From: Richelia sinica FACHB-800
Lineage (GTDB): Bacteria > Cyanobacteriota > Cyanobacteriia > Cyanobacteriales > Nostocaceae
Direction of reading: 5' to 3'
Length of the DNA: 64,000 nucleotides
NCBI RefSeq assembly: GCF_014698825.1
Contig: NZ_JACJTT010000013.1
Location: 1 to 64,000 of the forward strand
The position numbers and the translations under genes are program-made. Below the pieces are notes generated by a model, which did not search any database, was not told where the DNA came from, and saw only the letters and a program-made list of their open reading frames with translations. Shown piece by piece: positions 46,119-54,159 of the stretch; positions within the stretch are counted from its first letter, which is position 1, and each line of letters opens with the position of its first letter.

Positions 46119-47067
46119 GGCTAATTACTTGTAAATCAAGAATATATTGCAGCATATTTTTAACAACGAAATTCATATCTTGGTTATTCATGTCAATATT
46201 GTAGCCTTTAAAAAGCTCTACTATATCGCAAATAGCCACGCCCAAATAAAACATAGTATGTCTGATACTTAGTGAGTAAAAATGTCTACTGTCATCTCCT
46301 ATCTCTGTTTCATAAAGAATTTCAGACAGTGATAAAGTAGAGGTATGAGTATGATTGGAGAAATAAGTTTTTAATCCATCAAATCTCTTTAGTAAAATTT
46401 CTATATTAAGGGTAGTATTTTCTTCTAAATCATCTATGTAATTAGTAATAGGTTCATCTCCCAATAAATTCTTTATTATTGCTTCAGTTATAACTTTAGA
46501 GTTCAAACACCGCCCTTTCTTATTCTTTAATTCCCTATAAAATTCATCATTGCTTTTCTCAATAAAAGAGTAAATTTTAAATTTTTCTGACACTTGTGAA
46601 GCAGATAATTGCAGATAATTATTTTTTATTTCTTCTCTTAATTTATTTCGTTCTTGCTTACAATATTCTAGTTCATTTTCATTAGTATTATAACCTAATG
46701 TTTTGTATATCTCTAGCATCTCAGATTTCATGTGTAAACGTAATAATGAATTTCTGAGTTCTCGTTCTTTATCATCAATATTATCTAGTATTAAATAATA
46801 GTACATTTCGTATGTTTCAGCAAAATTTCTTGCTAAACTCGCAATAGAAGCTAAATCATAATAAGAATTAGTTTCTGTAGTAGAGAAATTTTCTGCAAGT
46901 GGCAGTAATTTTATGATACTTTCACATTGTCCAATTAATCGATTAAACAATTGATGTGCAAGCTCATATCTGTGAGATAGGTTGTTATTTTTATCCAACA
47001 GGGTATGAATTTTTTTGGCTATGCTAATCAAATATTTAAAATTATTTAACTGTTGTGAATATTGCAT
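46105..47067 (-). CDS. Hypothetical protein between REP-like repeats
   Basis: 320 residues from ATG 47067 (MQYSQQLNNFKYLISIAKKI); the open frame extends to 47211 but those 48 codons come largely from a degenerate repeat and its flank. The protein is all-helical in appearance, Lys/Asn/Glu-rich and AT-rich in codon use compared with neighbours. The pattern SYYDLASIASLARNFAETYE with a later ERELRNSLLRLHMKSE is reminiscent of DUF5677/HEPN-like proteins, but this is a weak resemblance. It ends inside the RAYT right-hand repeat. Possible cargo or defence gene (inference). Confidence 0.65.
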   Translation of the reverse strand: MQYSQQLNNFKYLISIAKKIHTLLDKNNNLSHRYELAHQLFNRLIGQCESIIKLLPLAENFSTTETNSYYDLASIASLARNFAETYEMYYYLILDNIDDKERELRNSLLRLHMKSEMLEIYKTLGYNTNENELEYCKQERNKLREEIKNNYLQLSASQVSEKFKIYSFIEKSNDEFYRELKNKKGRCLNSKVITEAIIKNLLGDEPITNYIDDLEENTTLNIEILLKRFDGLKTYFSNHTHTSTLSLSEILYETEIGDDSRHFYSLSIRHTMFYLGVAICDIVELFKGYNIDMNNQDMNFVVKNMLQYILDLQVISRKLG

Positions 47068-47167
47068 CTTTATTAGCAAACAGCGTTTAAATTTATATTC
47101 AGTTACACATTTTATAATATTTTTATGCAATTGATAACAATCTTCTACAAAAGTTAGTATAAATAGC

Positions 47168-47258
47168 TTATCAGTATTCCTGTGGCGTGCATAGAACGAA
47201 GAAAAACCCAAAAAACCTCATGATGTGATGTTGGGTTTTGTACCTCAACCCAACCTAC
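47168..47258. repeat. REP-like palindrome, third copy, left half degenerate
   Basis: The right half is perfect: GTTGGGTTTTGTACC...CAACCCAACCTAC (47230-47258). The left half (about 47181-47212) is worn but recognisable (AGAACGAAGAAAAACCC). TTATCAGTATTCC (47168-47180) is the same 13-bp flank as at 45334. Lies between the unknown gene and ileS. Confidence 0.75.
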
Positions 47259-47345
47259 GACTGTGCAGTTCACCAATCATAATAATCATGCCCATCTCTT
47301 ATAATTGATCGGATAACCTGCACACATAATCTTAGGCATGAGACT

Positions 47346-50339
47346 GTGACAGAAACTGGAAAATACAAGGATACGGTAAATTTACCCAAGACTAATTTTG
47401 ATATGCGGGCTAACGCAATTAAGCGTGAGCCGGAAATCCAAAAATTCTGGGAAGAAAACAACATTTATTCTCGCCTGTCACAAGAAAATCCAGGCGAATT
47501 ATTTATACTGCACGACGGGCCTCCCTACGCAAACGGCTCGTTGCATATTGGTCATGCCTTAAATAAGATTCTCAAGGATATTATTAACCGTTACCAACTG
47601 CTGCAAGGTCGTAAGGTTCGCTACGTTGCAGGATGGGACTGTCACGGTTTACCGATTGAGTTGAAAGTTCTGCAAAATATGAAACAGGCAGAACGGCAAA
47701 ATCTCACACCTTTGCAACTGAGACAAAAAGCAAAGGAGTTTGCTTTAGCTACGGTGGATGACCAACGCAATAGCTTTAAACGCTATGGTGTTTGGGGTGA
47801 CTGGGATAATCCTTATCTAACTTTAAAGCCTGAGTACGAAGCCGCACAAATTGGCGTTTTCGGGCAAATGGTTTTAAAGGGATATATCTATCGTGGTTTA
47901 AAGCCGGTACATTGGAGTCCAAGTTCTAAGACGGCTTTGGCAGAAGCGGAGTTAGAATATCCTGAAGGTCACGTTTCCCGGAGTATTTATGCTGCTTTCC
48001 CGGTGACGAAGGTGGCTGAGAAGTTGCAGTCTACTTTGGGCGAGTATCTCCCTGATTTGGGTGTGGCTATCTGGACTACTACTCCTTGGACGATTCCGGG
48101 GAATTTGGCGGTAGCTGTGAATGGTGCGTTGGAGTATGCGGTTGTAGAAGTTTCGCGCACCAGCGAAGCGAAGCACGAAAGTGCGTTAGACGCAAAGGCG
48201 CAAAGGGAATGCAAGTATCTGATAGTTGCGGCGGAGTTGGTAGAAAGGTTAGCTGCGGTTTTGGATGCTGAGTTAACTGTGAAGGTGCGTTTCCCCGGTC
48301 AGGATTTGGAACATACTAGTTACCGTCATCCGCTGTTTGACAGGGAAAGTCCGGTGGTGGTGGGTGGTGATTATATCACTACTGAGTCTGGTACTGGGTT
48401 GGTGCATACTGCCCCTGGTCATGGTCAAGAAGACTACATTGTTGGGCAGAGGTATGGTTTGCCGATTCTTGCGCCTGTGGATGATAACGGTAATTTCACG
48501 GATGAGGTTGGTAAGTTTGCTGGCTTAAATGTGTTGGGTGATGGCAATCAGGCTATCATTGACGCGCTGCTGGAAGCTGGTTCTTTATTGAAGGAGGAAC
48601 CTTATCAACACAAGTATCCCTATGACTGGAGAACGAAGAAACCTACTATTTTCCGAGCGACTGAACAATGGTTCGCTTCTGTGGCAGGATTTAGGGAGGA
48701 GGCTTTAAAAGCAATCAACTCTGTTACATGGATTCCCGACCAAGGTAAAAACCGTATTACACCAATGGTTGCAGAACGTTCTGATTGGTGTATCTCTCGT
48801 CAACGGACTTGGGGTGTCCCTATTCCTGTGTTCTATGATGAGGACACGGGGGAAGTGTTGCTGAATGCGGAAACCATCGCACACGTACAAGCTATCATTG
48901 CTGAGAAGGGTTCTGATGCTTGGTGGGAGTTGTCGGTTGAGGAGTTGTTACCGGCAGCTTACCGCAACAATGGACGGAAATACCGCAGAGGTACAGACAC
49001 GATGGATGTCTGGTTTGATTCTGGCTCATCTTGGGCAGCAGTGGCAAAACAACGCCCTGAGTTAGGCTATCCTGTGGATATGTATTTGGAAGGTTCCGAC
49101 CAACACCGGGGATGGTTTCAGTCGAGTTTGTTAACCAGTGTGGCTGTTCATGGCATTGCACCTTATAAAACTGTGTTAACTCATGGTTTCGTCTTGGATG
49201 AACAAGGACGGAAAATGAGTAAGTCGGTGGGGAATGTGGTTGACCCGCAAATTATCATTAATGGTGGGAAAGACCAGAAGAAAGAACCCCCCTACGGTGC
49301 AGATGTGTTGCGGTTGTGGGTTTCTTCCGTTGATTATTCTGGTGATGTACGTTTGGGAAGTAACATCATCAAGCAATTAGCTGATGTAAGAAATAAAATT
49401 CGCAATACTGCGCGGTTTTTGTTGGGTAGTTTGCATGATTTTGACCCTCAAAAGGATGCAGTACCCTTGGACAAGTTACCTGATTTAGACCTTTATATGT
49501 TGCACCGCATCGATGAGGTGTTTAATGAGGTAACGAAAGCTTTTGAAAGTTTCCAATTCTTCCGCTTTTTCCAAACGGTGCAGAATTTCTGCGTGGTCGA
49601 TTTGTCGAATTTCTACTTAGATATTGCCAAGGATAGACTGTATATCAGCGCACCTGATGCTTTTCGTCGTCGTAGTTGTCAAACGATATTGCATGTTGCA
49701 TTGGAGAATTTAGCCATAGCGATCGCTCCTGTTTTGTGTCATACTGCGGAAGATATCTGGCAACACATACCTTACGAAAAACTTTCTCAATCAGTCTTTG
49801 AAGCTGGTTGGGTGTGGTTACATGGACTAAAGGATTATCAACAAAAACGGGAAATACGGAAGTCAGCGACTACGGATAGACACACGTATTATCTGATGAA
49901 ACAGGACGAGAACTGGCACAATCCAAAATTAGCTGCACTTTGGAATACTTTTCGTCAGCTTCGCACCGATGTAAATAAGGTGATGGAACAAGCGCGGGTA
50001 GAAAAGTTAATCGGTTCTTCCCTGGAAGCGAAAACGTTGATTTATGTGAACGATGAAAAAGTACGCACAGCAATCAGAGATTTAAATCCTGTTAGCGGTA
50101 ATGGAGTTGATGAACTGCGGTATTTATTGCTGACTTCCCAAGTAGAAATCTTAGATTCTCCTGAAAAGCTAACTGATGTCAAATATACAGCGACAACAGA
50201 AGACTGGATAATTGGAGTAGTGAATGCAGACGGGCAGAAATGCGATCGCTGTTGGAACTATTCTACCCATGTTGGTGAATCTGAAGAACATCCCTTGTTA
50301 TGTGAACGCTGCGTTCCCGCATTAGCTGGGGAGTTTTAA
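47346..50339 (+). CDS. ileS: Isoleucyl-tRNA synthetase
   Basis: Class I synthetase charging tRNA-Ile, 997 residues. HIGH is at 67-70 in GSLHIGHALNK, KMSKS at 623-627, the editing domain (around 190-400) includes WTTTPWTIPGNLAVAV, and a C-terminal zinc finger CDRCWNYSTHVGE...LLCERC completes the bacterial type. The start is GTG 47346. Around residues 268-287 (RTSEAKHESALDAKAQRECK) an in-frame stretch encoded by a CGCAAAGG-type repeat (48150-48207) appears inserted in the editing domain; the frame stays open. Confidence 0.96.
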   Translation: MTETGKYKDTVNLPKTNFDMRANAIKREPEIQKFWEENNIYSRLSQENPGELFILHDGPPYANGSLHIGHALNKILKDIINRYQLLQGRKVRYVAGWDCHGLPIELKVLQNMKQAERQNLTPLQLRQKAKEFALATVDDQRNSFKRYGVWGDWDNPYLTLKPEYEAAQIGVFGQMVLKGYIYRGLKPVHWSPSSKTALAEAELEYPEGHVSRSIYAAFPVTKVAEKLQSTLGEYLPDLGVAIWTTTPWTIPGNLAVAVNGALEYAVVEVSRTSEAKHESALDAKAQRECKYLIVAAELVERLAAVLDAELTVKVRFPGQDLEHTSYRHPLFDRESPVVVGGDYITTESGTGLVHTAPGHGQEDYIVGQRYGLPILAPVDDNGNFTDEVGKFAGLNVLGDGNQAIIDALLEAGSLLKEEPYQHKYPYDWRTKKPTIFRATEQWFASVAGFREEALKAINSVTWIPDQGKNRITPMVAERSDWCISRQRTWGVPIPVFYDEDTGEVLLNAETIAHVQAIIAEKGSDAWWELSVEELLPAAYRNNGRKYRRGTDTMDVWFDSGSSWAAVAKQRPELGYPVDMYLEGSDQHRGWFQSSLLTSVAVHGIAPYKTVLTHGFVLDEQGRKMSKSVGNVVDPQIIINGGKDQKKEPPYGADVLRLWVSSVDYSGDVRLGSNIIKQLADVRNKIRNTARFLLGSLHDFDPQKDAVPLDKLPDLDLYMLHRIDEVFNEVTKAFESFQFFRFFQTVQNFCVVDLSNFYLDIAKDRLYISAPDAFRRRSCQTILHVALENLAIAIAPVLCHTAEDIWQHIPYEKLSQSVFEAGWVWLHGLKDYQQKREIRKSATTDRHTYYLMKQDENWHNPKLAALWNTFRQLRTDVNKVMEQARVEKLIGSSLEAKTLIYVNDEKVRTAIRDLNPVSGNGVDELRYLLLTSQVEILDSPEKLTDVKYTATTEDWIIGVVNADGQKCDRCWNYSTHVGESEEHPLLCERCVPALAGEF

Positions 50340-50631
50340 AAACAGCTTAGTGGGACTTAGACAGAAAAGATTGATCACATCATCCAATGTTTAAGTACCA
50401 CTAGTGGAATTTTACTGTCAATTTATGCCTTGGGTGAGATAAACTCACCCAAAAAAAGTTTAATTTTCAATTAGATTCAAGTTTTTTAAAAATATCCGTA
50501 GACCAGGCAGTTATGACATTAACGACAGCTAAAACTGAGATACCTAAAGGCTTTTAGCACTGTCACCTGTCACCTGTTATCTGTCACCTGCTATATATCC
50601 GTAGACCAGGCATTTTTGCAGCAAACCATAT
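50340..50631. repeat. Repeat-rich spacer after ileS
   Basis: Contains a palindrome GGGTGAG...CTCACCC (50432-50450), direct repeats ATATCCGTAGACCAGGCA at 50492-50509 and 50595-50612, and between them a copy of the repeat seen at 31578-31633 plus TGTCACC heptamers (50561-50588). The region thus looks like a dispersed-repeat insertion bounded by an 18-bp direct repeat. No gene. Confidence 0.7.
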
Positions 50632-51045
50632 TTATTCATTTTCAATAATTGGACAAATAGTTGCATGATTACTATCAGGTTTAATTTCCCACCTAGAAAG
50701 TAAACTTGATAATTCTTGCTTGAGAATCAGTAATTGCTGAATTTGTTCATCTATGGCTTTTACCTTATCTTCCAGTCTATTTTTAATATGTTCACAAGGT
50801 AATTGACCAGCATCATGTACATTTAAAAATTCCTTGATTTCTGACAAGCTTAATCCCAAGCTTTGAGCACGTTTAATAAAGTGTAATCGTTCCAAAACAT
50901 CAGCATTAAATAATCTAAATCCTCCTTCTGTTCTGCCTGATGATTTGAGTAAACCTAGTTCTTCATAGTAGCGGATAGTTTTAATAGGTACACCACTTTC
51001 TTTTGCAATTACACCAATTTGTTTTCCTTCTTTTTGAGCTAACAT
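50632..51045 (-). CDS. MerR family transcriptional regulator (metal-type)
   Basis: 137-residue MerR activator. The N-terminal winged helix IGVIAKESGVPIKTIRYYEE is standard; a long helix (about 80-120) dimerises it. Cys residues in QLPCEHIKNRL and near the C-terminus (ATICPIIEN) could bind a metal such as Cu+, Zn2+ or Hg2+. It is downstream of a CopA pump and likely controls it through the dyad at 54066-54081. ATG 51045 is used instead of an upstream TTG. Confidence 0.85.
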   Translation of the reverse strand: MLAQKEGKQIGVIAKESGVPIKTIRYYEELGLLKSSGRTEGGFRLFNADVLERLHFIKRAQSLGLSLSEIKEFLNVHDAGQLPCEHIKNRLEDKVKAIDEQIQQLLILKQELSSLLSRWEIKPDSNHATICPIIENE

Positions 51046-51137
51046 ATAGACCAAAGCCTCAGTACAATATTAGAATCTCATCTATCAGTGTGTTTATTAT
51101 GTAATACCAAATCGAAAAATGTTGGCAACAGATGATT

Positions 51138-51193
51138 ACCCCACCCGCGCTATCGCGCACTATCCCCGCTTGCGGGGATGGTTGGGGAGGGGT
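51138..51193. repeat. Nested G/C-rich hairpin element
   Basis: ACCCC near 51138 pairs with GGGGT near 51188-51192; inside are GCGC-TATC-GCGC (51147-51158) and ATCCCCGC-tt-GCGGGGAT (51162-51179). A cruciform-capable dispersed element, unlike its AT-rich surroundings. Confidence 0.6.
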
Positions 51194-51254
51194 TTACTCA
51201 ATGTGTTGGTTGCTTTTGGAGAATTGGTATAAATCCACTTTATTGAATAAACAA

Positions 51255-51331
51255 GTGGGTTGAGTTAAGCAATAGCACAACTCAACAACAGTATTGATTG
51301 TGTTGGGTTTCCTTCCGTCAACCCAACCTAC
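51255..51331. repeat. REP-like bipartite palindrome with compensatory change
   Basis: Right half GTTGGGTT...CAACCCAACCTAC (51302-51331). Left half GTTGAGTT (51259-51266) pairs with AACTCAAC (51279-51286): relative to the other copies both arms changed (G to A, C to T) so that pairing is kept. Confidence 0.75.
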
Positions 51332-51427
51332 ACAATATAGAATTAAGCCTGATGGTGTGGGAATTTTATTTGCTAAACTCATACAAATTAAATACACAAC
51401 AGCATAATTCATAAATTCTTTGGAAAT

Positions 51428-51670
51428 TTATGTTTGAGATTTAGATTTACTGAGCAAAAACCACCATATTTCTAAACAAATTATTGCTAAACCACTGAAG
51501 GTGACGGCAACTTTTTTTCCTAATGGTTGGTCGATCTGTGAAAATTGATGGTTGGGAATTTGTACAGATGAGTGCACGTGATGGTCTAGTGATGCTGCTT
51601 CACTAGGAATAGTTACAAGTATAATTACTAAACTGGTTAGAGTGACGATGAGAGCTTTTTTCTTCAGCAT
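51428..51670 (-). CDS. Small membrane protein beside CopA, function unknown
   Basis: 80 residues from ATG 51670. A signal-like N-terminal helix (ALIVTLTSLVIILVTIPSEA), a His-containing exposed stretch (LDHHVHSSVQIPNHQF) and a C-terminal helix (VAVTFSGLAIICLEIWWFLL). The His-rich loop and its place 80 bp after copA, before the MerR gene, suggest a role in metal handling (inference). No family recognised. Confidence 0.6.
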   Translation of the reverse strand: MLKKKALIVTLTSLVIILVTIPSEAASLDHHVHSSVQIPNHQFSQIDQPLGKKVAVTFSGLAIICLEIWWFLLSKSKSQT

Positions 51671-51751
51671 TGAATATCTCCTCTGCAAATGTAATCAGTT
51701 CTTTTTTCATTCCTGTCGGTGTCTTGATAGTTGAAACAAATAATCTAATTT

Positions 51752-54010
51752 TTATGCCATGGTTTTAGGTTGAAAATGACGTAAACGTAAAGCATTACTA
51801 ACTACAGAAACTGAACTAAAAGCCATTGCTGCACCAGCAATAATCGGGTTAAGTAACCAACCGAAAATAGGGAACAAAATACCCGCAGCTATGGGAATAC
51901 CAGCAACGTTATAAATAAAGGCAAAAAATAGATTTTGGCGAATGTTGCGAATTGTAGCGCGGCTGAGTTGAATGGCTGTAACTATGCCTTGCAAATCACC
52001 AGAAATTAAGGTAATGTCACTAGCAGCGATCGCTACGTCTGTACCTGTACCAATGGCAATTCCCACATCGGCTTGGGCTAAAGCTGGTGCATCGTTGATT
52101 CCATCACCAACCATAGCTACTATTTTACCTTCTGCTTGTATTGCTTGGACTGTAGCGGCTTTTTGTTCAGGACGAACCTCTGCTAATACTCGCTTAATCC
52201 CAACTTCACGGGCAATACTTTCGGCAGTGCGACGGTTATCACCTGTGAGCATCACTACTTCTAAACCGAGTTTTTGCAATGCTTTCACAGCTTGGGGTGA
52301 AGCGGGTTTAATGGCATCTGCAATTCCCATTAATCCTTTAATTTCGCCGTTAACGGCTAACCATACGGCAGTTTTACCCAAATATTCTAATTTTTCTTTA
52401 TCCTGTTGCAAAGATTGGGTATGAATATTCAACTCTTCCATCCAGCGTTGTGTCCCAATTTGCACGAAATGGTTAGAAACAATACCTTGAACACCGCTAC
52501 CAGCAACAGCTTCAAAATCTTGAACATCTGCTAAGGTTACTTCTTGAGTTTGAGCATATCTAACAACCGCTTCTGCTAAAGGATGTTCTGAATTTCGTTC
52601 TAGGGATGCGGCCAGTTGAATTAGGTGAATTTCGTTGCTGTTGGCTGTACCATCAACTGTGAGAAAATCTGTAACTGTCGGTTTACCTTGGGTAATGGTG
52701 CCGGTTTTGTCTAAGACAATGGTTTGAATTTGATGCGCTAGTTCTAAGCTTTCTGCACCTTTAATTAAAATGCCATGTTCTGCACCTTTACCTGTCCCCA
52801 CCATCACAGAGGTGGGTGTGGCTAAACCTAAAGCACAAGGACAAGCAATAATTAATACTCCGACGGTGGTAGTCAATGCTAGGGTGATATTACCCATGAT
52901 GTCATACCAAATAATAAAAGTGAGAATAGCGATCGCAATTACCGCCGGCACAAACCACCCAGTCACTTGGTCTGCTAGTCTTTGAATGGGAGCTTTTGAA
53001 CCTTGTGCTTGCTGCACTAACAAGACAATCTGGGCTAATACAGTATCTTTTCCTACTCTTGTAGCTTGAAATTGGAAACTACCAGTTTTATTAAGAGTTG
53101 CACCGATGACTTCATCCCCTGGTTGTTTTTTCACAGGGACACTTTCTCCAGTTACCATTGCTTCATCAACTGTGGATGTGCCGTGAATTACTTCCCCATC
53201 AACGGGTATTTTTTCCCCCGGACGCACCAGCACGACATCACCAATTTCCACCTGTTCAATGGGAACATCAATTTCTTGTCCGTGACGAATTAACCGCGCA
53301 GTTTTCGCTTGCAGACCAATTAGTTTGCGAATTGCTTCTGAAGTTTGACTCTTAGCGCGATTTTCAAACCAACGTCCTAATAAAATTAGGGTAATTACAA
53401 CTGCCGCTGTTTCATAGTATACATCTGCCATTAATCCCTGATCCAGGAAAAAGCCAGGAAATAACGTGGCAAATAGGGAATAGAAATAGGCTGCACTTGT
53501 ACCTAAAGCTATTAAGGTATCCATTGTGGCGGTATGGCGCTTGAAAGCTTTCCCCGCATTGATGTAAAACGAGTAACCACACCAAAACTGTACAGGAGTA
53601 GTGAGGATTAATTGTAGCCAAGGGTTATGCAACCATGGGGGAATAAAAGGCAGGTCTAAGCCAGTCATCATTGGTAATGAACCAACTACCAGCACTGTAC
53701 TAATCATGCCCCCCACAGTCACCTTTTGCTGTAAATCACGGGATGTTTGTTGACGATACCTTGTTTCTTCATCATCTTCCCCTACCATGAAATTTTGTTC
53801 TTCCAGGGGAGAGGACGAGTAACCTGCTGCATCTACGGCAGCTTGGATGGTTTGTAAATTTGTGCTTCTGGGGTCATACTCTACTATTGCCTGTTCTACC
53901 CCAAAGTTGACATTACATGCGGTTACACCAGGGACAGAAAGTATTGCATCTTCAATATTTTTGGCACAGGAGGCACAACTCATACCGCGCAGTTTCAGGG
54001 TGGTATTCTT
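51752..54010 (-). CDS. copA: Heavy-metal P1B-type ATPase, CopA-like copper exporter
   Basis: Pumps Cu+ across the membrane. 752 residues from ATG 54010: one HMA metal-binding domain with Cys13 and Cys16 (MSCASC), eight membrane helices, the metal-site CPC in [13 protein letters not shown] (about 387-399), phosphorylation motif DKTGT (about 433), HP motif in SEHPLAEAV and hinge [23 protein letters not shown] plus CASC indicate Cu+/Ag+ specificity (PIB-1). The MerR-type operator lies 56 bp upstream; the small membrane protein and MerR gene follow. Confidence 0.93.
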   Translation of the reverse strand, partial: KNTTLKLRGMSCASCAKNIEDAILSVPGVTACNVNFGVEQAIVEYDPRSTNLQTIQAAVDAAGYSSSPLEEQNFMVGEDDEETRYRQQTSRDLQQKVTVGGMISTVLVVGSLPMMTGLDLPFIPPWLHNPWLQLILTTPVQFWCGYSFYINAGKAFKRHTATMDTLIALGTSAAYFYSLFATLFPGFFLDQGLMADVYYETAAVVITLILLGRWFENRAKSQTSEAIRKLIGLQAKTARLIRHGQEIDVPIEQVEIGDVVLVRPGEKIPVDGEVIHGTSTVDEAMVTGESVPVKKQPGDEVIGATLNKTGSFQFQATRVGKDTVLAQIVLLVQQAQGSKAPIQRLADQVTGWFVPAVIAIAILTFIIWYDIMGNITLALTTTVGVLIIACPCALGLATPTSVMVGTGKGAEHGILIKGAESLELAHQIQTIVLDKTGTITQGKPTVTDFLTVDGTANSNEIHLIQLAASLERNSEHPLAEAVVRYAQTQEVTLADVQDFEAVAGSGVQGIVSNHFVQIGTQRWMEELNIHTQSLQQDKEKLEYLGKTAVWLAVNGEIKGLMGIADAIKPASPQAVKALQKLGLEVVMLTGDNRRTAESIAREVGIKRVLAEVRPEQKAATVQAIQAEGKIVAMVGDGINDAPALAQADVGIAIGTGTDVAIAASDITLISGDLQGIVTAIQLSRATIRNIRQNLFFAFIYNVAGIPIAAGILFPIFGWLLNPIIAGAAMAFSSVSVVSNALRLRHFQPKTMA

Positions 54011-54057
54011 CATTTGCGGACTCCAATTCTTGTGTTTCAAACTGATTTCATTTTCAT

Positions 54058-54087
54058 CTTGAATTCTCCAGTGAACTGGAGTGTCAA
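54058..54087 (-). promoter_or_regulatory. MerR-type metal-responsive promoter of copA
   Basis: On the minus strand: -35 TTGACA (54087-54082), then the dyad CTCCAGT-tc-ACTGGAG (54081-54066), then a weak -10 around 54063-54058 (TCAAGA). The long spacer of about 19 bp filled by a dyad is the hallmark of CueR/ZntR/MerR promoters, which need activator-induced DNA twisting. The copA ATG is 56 bp downstream of the dyad. Confidence 0.8.
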
Positions 54088-54159
54088 GAGGGGGAGAGGA
54101 AAAAAATCAAATTCACACAGAGTCCTTTCTCAGGCTTCTTTTTCAGTAGATGATGTGAT

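Larger units (their letters stand above)
51046..51427. other. Intergenic region with REP-like and G/C-rich palindromes
   Basis: About 380 bp. It holds the structured ACCCC...GGGGT element at 51138-51193 and a REP-like copy at 51255-51331. No gene. Confidence 0.5.

Noticed and set aside
46105-47211. 368-residue version of the unknown gene
   Set aside because: The first 48 codons derive largely from a degenerate REP-like copy and its flank; ATG 47067 is a more believable start.
48865-49161. Overlapping frames on both strands inside ileS
   Set aside because: Shadows of the intact ileS frame without motifs or ribosome sites.
50432-50457. Terminator after ileS
   Set aside because: The GGGTGAG/CTCACCC stem is followed by A residues on the coding strand, not T; kept only as a palindrome in the repeat-rich spacer.
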